A DNA stretch of 57,135 bases. Source: Clostridium sp. GTDB taxonomy: Bacteria > Bacillota > Clostridia > Lachnospirales > Lachnospiraceae. The translations under genes and the position numbers were made by a program. Every line of letters begins with the position of its first letter. The first letter of the stretch is position 1. Positions 53,820 to 57,135 of the stretch are shown one piece after another. The notes under the pieces were generated by a model, which had not been told where the DNA came from, did not search any database, and saw only the letters and a program-made list of their open reading frames with translations. The DNA is taken from positions 234,426 to 291,560 of the forward strand of contig JAMPFF010000001.1 of the NCBI GenBank assembly GCA_023664605.1, written 5' to 3'.

Positions 53820-54104
53820 ATGCAAAAAGTGAATTGGAAAATAGTAAATCTGTCATTCTGGATAGAAGTTATTTTATCCTATTTATTACCGTTTAAAGTA
53901 ATGGATAATTTTCGCTATCAAGTAGGATTTCCGATACCGTATCTATCCGTGTATGATGAAACCCCCGGTGTAAATCCGTTTATGTCAATGCATTTTAATC
54001 CGCTGTCATTGCTTTTTAATGTCATTATTATTTATATGATGGTGATAGTTTGTATCAAGGCATATCGAAGAATTTCCAGGAGGAAGAAAGATGTTGGAAT
54101 TTAA
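53820..54104 (+). CDS. Small membrane protein
   Basis: Unrecognised 94-residue protein with two hydrophobic stretches (LSFWIEVILSYLLPF and FNPLSLLFNVIIIYMMVIVCIKA) and a basic tail RRISRRKKD. GGAGGAGGG lies seven bases before ATG 53820. Its last 14 bases overlap the next gene. Confidence 0.65.
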   Translation: MQKVNWKIVNLSFWIEVILSYLLPFKVMDNFRYQVGFPIPYLSVYDETPGVNPFMSMHFNPLSLLFNVIIIYMMVIVCIKAYRRISRRKKDVGI

Positions 54105-54342
54105 GTATGACACGCAGTTATTAATTGAAGGGAAAAATCTGGATGAAGATGTTATTAGTGAATACTTCGCGAATAACTTTAAAGGCGACTGCCTTTTAGC
54201 GGTGGGTGATGATGAATTGATAAAGATACATTTTCATACGAACGAGCCGTGGAAAGTGCTTGAATATTGCTCGTCGCTGGGCGAAATATATGACATTGTC
54301 GTAGAGGATATGGACAGGCAGGCAAGAGGTTTGCAAGGATAA
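54091..54342 (+). CDS. Free-standing FakA C-terminal (DAK1-like) domain
   Basis: An 83-residue protein, EFKYDTQLLIEGKNLDEDVISEYFANNFKGDCLLAVGDDELIKIHFHTNEPWKVLEYCSSLGEIYDIVVEDM, which matches only the last domain of the fatty acid kinase FakA (YloV), including the KIHFHTNEPW histidine motif. The N-terminal DAK2 kinase domain is absent. It could be a regulatory stand-alone domain or a remnant, but it has its own ribosome binding site (CCAGGAGGAAG) and an intact start and stop. Confidence 0.83.
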   Translation: MLEFKYDTQLLIEGKNLDEDVISEYFANNFKGDCLLAVGDDELIKIHFHTNEPWKVLEYCSSLGEIYDIVVEDMDRQARGLQG

Positions 54343-54368
54343 AAATCAAGGTTGATGGAGGCGGTAGC

Positions 54369-54821
54369 ATGGCGGTTGCATATAGAAAACTTGCCGAGTC
54401 GGATTTGGATATTTTTATGGATATGAGAATACGGCAGTTACAGGAGGAAGGAGCGGAAGCGACATTCGATTTAAAACCGCATCTTCAAGATTATTATAAA
54501 AGACATTTGAACGATAATACTTTTGTATCATGGCTGGCGGTTGACGGGGATAAAATCGTAGGAACAAGCGGGATGTCGTTTGTGGAAAAGCCGCCTTATT
54601 ATGGCTGCCCGTCCGGTAAAATCGGGCTACTGTCAAGTATGTATGTTGTTAAGGAATACAGGAGGCAGGGCATAGCTAAGTTTTTGCTTGATAAAGTAGT
54701 AACGGAAGCCAGAGATTACGGCTGTTCTACCGTACAGATAACCGCGTCTGATATGGGAGTGCTGCTGTATACCGATTATGGGTTTAAGAAAAATAGCAAT
54801 TTTATGTATTATAATTTTTAG
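54369..54821 (+). CDS. GNAT family N-acetyltransferase
   Basis: A 150-residue acetyltransferase: VAYRKLAESDLDIFMDMRIRQLQEEGA at the start, KIGLLSSMYVVKEYRRQGIAKFLLDKVVTEARDYGCSTVQI with the acetyl-CoA R-x-x-G-x-A loop, and LLYTDYGFKKNSNFMYYNF at the end. The substrate is unknown. GGAGGCGGTAGC precedes the ATG. Confidence 0.9.
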   Translation: MAVAYRKLAESDLDIFMDMRIRQLQEEGAEATFDLKPHLQDYYKRHLNDNTFVSWLAVDGDKIVGTSGMSFVEKPPYYGCPSGKIGLLSSMYVVKEYRRQGIAKFLLDKVVTEARDYGCSTVQITASDMGVLLYTDYGFKKNSNFMYYNF

Positions 54822-54919
54822 TTTTTGAGAGCAGAATGCTTTGCTTGGATGAACATTGAAAAGGCAGAATAGATACAGTATAATAAATGTGGATAAACGG
54901 GATTTTAGGAGTACCAGAA

Positions 54920-55375
54920 ATGAAAGAAAGAACAAATATAAACCTGGAACAGTTTGTTATGTCTGCTACAGAGCGTGGACAGTATGCAGATGATTATATA
55001 AGGGAGTTAAGGGATAATACACAAATGTTGAACTGTCATATTAAATCATTATATTTATGTGTAAAGAATATGGAGAGAGCAATTTGTTTTTATGAGAATT
55101 TCTTTGAAAAAGAGGTTACTATTAAAGACGAAGTATATAGTGTTTTTGATATAAACGGATTTCGCTTGGGGTTATTCGCCTATGAAAAAGTGAACGAAAA
55201 GCACAGTTTTGGAACTAATTGCCTGCCCAGTATTGACGTTGCAAATCTGGACATTCTTAAAAGAAAAATTAAAAATTTAGAACTATGTTTTCCTCTGACA
55301 CAAATAAACACTAATTGGGTAGTAGAGTTTGTTGATTCTGAAGGCAATCATATTGAATTAACATCTCCTATTTAA
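54920..55375 (+). CDS. VOC family (glyoxalase/bleomycin-resistance-like) protein
   Basis: A 151-residue protein with one VOC module after a 35-residue helical N-terminus: CHIKSLYLCVKNMERAICFYENFFEKEV, FDINGFRLGLFAYEK and the closing WVVEFVDSEGNHIELTSPI. The terminal Glu is the usual metal ligand, while the first-strand ligand is His (HIKSLYLCV). The substrate is unknown. ATG 54920 is chosen because TTAGGAG lies eight bases before it; the frame stays open eleven codons upstream. Confidence 0.85.
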   Translation: MKERTNINLEQFVMSATERGQYADDYIRELRDNTQMLNCHIKSLYLCVKNMERAICFYENFFEKEVTIKDEVYSVFDINGFRLGLFAYEKVNEKHSFGTNCLPSIDVANLDILKRKIKNLELCFPLTQINTNWVVEFVDSEGNHIELTSPI

Positions 55376-55568
55376 CAAATTGGAACTGCAGCTATAGTAT
55401 GTCTGAAATGTGGAAATGAAAAAAAGAATAGAATCTGTTATTGCCACATATCTGTTATGTCAGAAATTCCAGATAGAACAAATTGCATTATTGCATTATT
55501 TTTTAGAATTAGCAGAAAACGGGAAATGGGTAGTATATTTATGTCGTAGTAAACTTTTGAAAATTGAA

Positions 55569-55597
55569 TTGACATATTTGAACTTGATTTGTATAAT
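55569..55597 (+). promoter_or_regulatory. Consensus promoter of a putative type III antitoxin RNA
   Basis: TTGACA (55569-55574), exactly 17 bases, TATAAT (55592-55597). It is the only perfect consensus promoter in the window. It drives about 105 bases without a convincing protein, ending at a terminator just before a ToxN/AbiQ-like gene. Confidence 0.85.
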
Positions 55598-55603
55598 CAT
55601 AAT

Positions 55604-55714
55604 ACAGATGAGTAATCATCAGGTGAGTCCTACCAAATTAAGTGGAAACGATAAGAGAGTATTTCCGTTGCGACGGATGCTACCGAAAGGCTATGCTTTG
55701 GCGTAGCCTTTTGT
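55604..55714 (+). ncRNA. Putative ToxI-like antitoxin RNA of a type III toxin-antitoxin locus
   Basis: Type III systems encode a structured RNA between a strong promoter and a leaky terminator, directly before the ToxN-type gene; this stretch has exactly that layout. Local pairings are GGAAA/TTTCC and CCGT-tgcg-ACGG. CTACC recurs exactly 50 bases apart (55630 and 55680), perhaps a relic of two repeats, but no clear tandem repeats are visible. The RNA ends at the stem 55687-55710. Function is inferred from layout and the neighbour. Confidence 0.6.
55687..55714 (+). terminator. Terminator between the putative antitoxin RNA and toN-like remnant (ToxN-like gene)
   Basis: AAGGCTATGC pairs with GCGTAGCCTT (one G-U) around a TTTG loop, followed by TTGTGTT. 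It ends 11 bases before the AAGGAG ribosome binding site region of the ToxN-like gene. Confidence 0.88.
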
Positions 55715-55737
55715 GTTACTAAGGAGTGAAAGTTGTT

Positions 55738-56046
55738 GTGAGTAAGCGGTTAAAACTATATAATGTAAACTTGAAATATATAAGGAATCTACATAACATA
55801 GATAGCCATGTTCCGTCTATATCCCCACAGATTGGGAAACAAAATAGACCTTTTCTTGGAGTAATTTTCATGGTAAATGGCGCTAAGTATTGTATTCCTC
55901 TTTCTTCAAATTCTGATAAAAAGAATAAGAATCTTGATTTGATGAATGAAAATATTACTTTTCGTAAGATACGGGATAAGAACGGGAAAATTTGTTTAAA
56001 CTTTCCCGCATTAGAGAGAGAATGTAATAAGGAGTATACAAAATGA
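55738..56046 (+). pseudogene. Truncated ToxN/AbiQ-family endoribonuclease toxin
   Basis: The frame reads KRLKLYNVNLKYIRNLHNIDSHVPSISPQIGKQNRPFLGVIFMVNGAKYCIPLSSNSDKKNK, the N-terminal half of ToxN/AbiQ toxins (KFYTVS.KYI..L...D..V....RP.IGIV....G.KY..PLSSPK.K). It then stops being alignable after GKICLNF and ends at about 102 residues, where ToxN has about 170. The PLSSPK active-site segment reads PLSSNSDK, so the key Lys is displaced. It is probably inactive, or a much-shortened variant. GTG 55738 (or TTG 55735) follows AAGGAG. Its stop overlaps the methyltransferase start. Confidence 0.8.
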
Positions 56047-56714
56047 ATATAGAAAACCAGTTTAATTTAATTGCCAAAGAGTATGACGGCAACCGCAGAA
56101 AGTTTATTCCCTGCTTTGATGATTTTTATAGGAGTACGACAGATTTTATCATTTCTAATATAGATACGCCGAAGCGTATTCTTGATTTAGGAGCGGGAAC
56201 GGGTTTGTTGACTTATTTTTGGTATCAACAATGTCCGGATGCGGCATATGTGCTTGTGGATATTGCAGAGGAGATGCTGGATGTTGCCCGGAAAAGATTT
56301 GCGGGGATAGAGAATATATCATATCAGGTAGATAATTATATTCATCATCTGCCTGATATTTTTTGGGATGTGATTATTTCCGCGTTATCGATTCATCATT
56401 TGGAGGATAGTGAAAAAGCGGAATTATTTGCGAAGATATACGATAAACTGCCGGACGGCGGTGTGTTTGTCAATTACGACCAGTTCTGCGCGGCGCATCC
56501 GAAAACGGATAACTGGTTTAATTCTTATTGGGAAAAGCATATTGCAGACAGCGGGCTGACGGATAAAGATATAGAGTTATGGAAAGAACGTAGAAAGTTA
56601 GATAAGGAATGTTCTGTGGAACGGGAAATGGATATGCTAAAAGGCTGTGGATTTAAAGTGGTTGAATGCGTTTATTCCTATCAGAAATTCTCTGTAATTA
56701 CGGCTGTTAAGTAA
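56043..56714 (+). CDS. Class I SAM-dependent methyltransferase
   Basis: A 223-residue methyltransferase: FNLIAKEYDGNRRKFIPCFDDFY, cofactor motif ILDLGAGTGLLTYFW, motif II YVLVDIAEEMLDVARKRF, IISALSIHHLEDSEKAELFAKIYDKLPDGGVFVNYDQF. Small-molecule methyltransferases of this type are common; the substrate is unknown. ATG overlaps the stop of the ToxN-like frame, with AAGGAGTATACAAA upstream, so it is now co-transcribed with that remnant. Confidence 0.9.
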   Translation: MNIENQFNLIAKEYDGNRRKFIPCFDDFYRSTTDFIISNIDTPKRILDLGAGTGLLTYFWYQQCPDAAYVLVDIAEEMLDVARKRFAGIENISYQVDNYIHHLPDIFWDVIISALSIHHLEDSEKAELFAKIYDKLPDGGVFVNYDQFCAAHPKTDNWFNSYWEKHIADSGLTDKDIELWKERRKLDKECSVEREMDMLKGCGFKVVECVYSYQKFSVITAVK

Positions 56715-56860
56715 TTTTTTTACTCCCTTTTCGGAAAAGTGTTCCCGGTGCTATTATCAGAGAATTTAGTGAATATTCATACATTTCTTGGCTTTTCACG
56801 GAACTTAGGGAACTGCATTTTGAATTTTACTTACTGAATATTAGGTCTGGGAATTGAGAA

Positions 56861-56892
56861 AAGGCTATCCGTTTGATTGGGTAGCCTCTTTA
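56861..56892. terminator. Terminator between the methyltransferase and chloramphenicol acetyltransferase genes
   Basis: AAGGCTATCC pairs with GGGTAGCCT around an eight-base loop, followed by CTTTAT. It lies 147 bases after the methyltransferase and before the convergent cat gene; the 56715-56860 stretch holds nothing else I recognise. Confidence 0.75.
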
Positions 56893-56939
56893 TCACTGCT
56901 CAAAAAAGTATCGCTGCTAACAATTCTGCAAACTGGAAT

Positions 56940-57135
56940 TTAACATTTATCAAAAAAGCATTGAAGTTTATTTACAAACTGTCCAATATGTATGCCATCA
57001 ACAAAAGAATGGTGTGCCTGCACTGATATTGGAATTACTATTTTACCATCCTTCTCATAGTACTTTCCCCAATCAAATAAAGGAGTTGCATTATCTTTTT
57101 TCCCCGAATTGGTATGAGAAATATGCGTGTATGTT
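56940..57135 (-). CDS. Chloramphenicol O-acetyltransferase-like protein, C-terminal part
   Basis: Only the last 65 codons lie in the window. Translated on the minus strand they read YTHISHTNSGKKDNATPLFDWGKYYEKDG, then KIVIPISVQAHHSFVDGIHIGQFVNKLQCFF and a stop. The QAHHSFVDGIHIGQF segment is the catalytic HHxxxDGxH motif of trimeric CatA-type acetyltransferases, which acetylate the 3-hydroxyl of chloramphenicol. Related xenobiotic acetyltransferases share the motif, so the drug specificity is not certain. The gene is cut by the window end. Confidence 0.88.
   Translation of the reverse strand, partial: TYTHISHTNSGKKDNATPLFDWGKYYEKDGKIVIPISVQAHHSFVDGIHIGQFVNKLQCFFDKC

Noticed and set aside
55410-55706. 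Open frame of 98 codons before the ToxN-like gene
   Set aside because: It has no ribosome binding site of note, runs through a perfect promoter, the putative antitoxin RNA and the terminator stem, and resembles no family.

Overview
The window looks like chromosomal DNA of a low-GC Clostridia, most likely a Lachnospiraceae. The grounds are the gene order ireB-ruvX-DUF1292 followed further on by mltG-like-trmR-U32 (as in Bacillus yrzL-yrrK-yrzB-yrrL-yrrM-yrrO), a type III glutamine synthetase, an ammonium transporter fused to a P-II domain, a DUF6465 protein, a YjfB protein and strong AGGAGG-type ribosome binding sites. No rRNA, CRISPR array, insertion sequence or phage module was found. Family identities come from motifs read by eye; no database search was run.

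1-14361 is housekeeping: the end of an Amt-P-II fusion, pyruvate kinase, an AEC transporter (minus), glycerol kinase, an aminotransferase, a patatin, UppP, a DUF6465 protein, then the CIRCE-controlled hrcA-grpE-dnaK-dnaJ heat-shock cluster.

14532-20770 is an accessory module. A minus-strand operon (BlaI-type repressor, M56/BlaR1-type membrane protease without a penicillin-binding domain, small secreted peptide) faces a plus-strand operon (135-residue secreted protein, lipoprotein, two membrane proteins, ABC ATPase). Palindromes built from the same AGACAA/TTGTCT half-site lie in both divergent promoters, so it reads as a self-contained sense-and-respond system, perhaps for an antimicrobial or envelope peptide. 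It is the best candidate here for an undescribed system.

20863-47633 returns to core genes: a DUF3048 lipoprotein, aldo/keto reductase, prmA, vanZ-like, rsmE, cysteine desulfurase, thiI, a Crh-like HPr protein, mtaB, ireB, ruvX, DUF1292, RNase J, YlbF, an MltG-like fragment, trmR, a U32 tRNA hydroxylase, glnA behind an apparent transcription attenuator, tRNA-Gln(CUG), a PIN-protein pair, acyl-ACP thioesterase, CvfB, CPBP protease, YjfB, a CdaR/PucR regulator, ftsE-ftsX, an EnvC-like M23 hydrolase and an S41 protease.

47661-57135 is a string of small accessory genes: acetyltransferases (one AAC(6')-like), HAD phosphatases, a DUF3791-DUF3990 module, a NUDIX-pyrophosphatase fusion, a free-standing FakA C-terminal domain, a VOC protein, a degraded type III toxin-antitoxin locus, a methyltransferase and the end of a chloramphenicol acetyltransferase. 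A 20-codon fossil of the S41 protease C-terminus marks one junction. Several intergenic leaders across the window carry a recurring two-hairpin element often ending in CGCGGGTTGAG.
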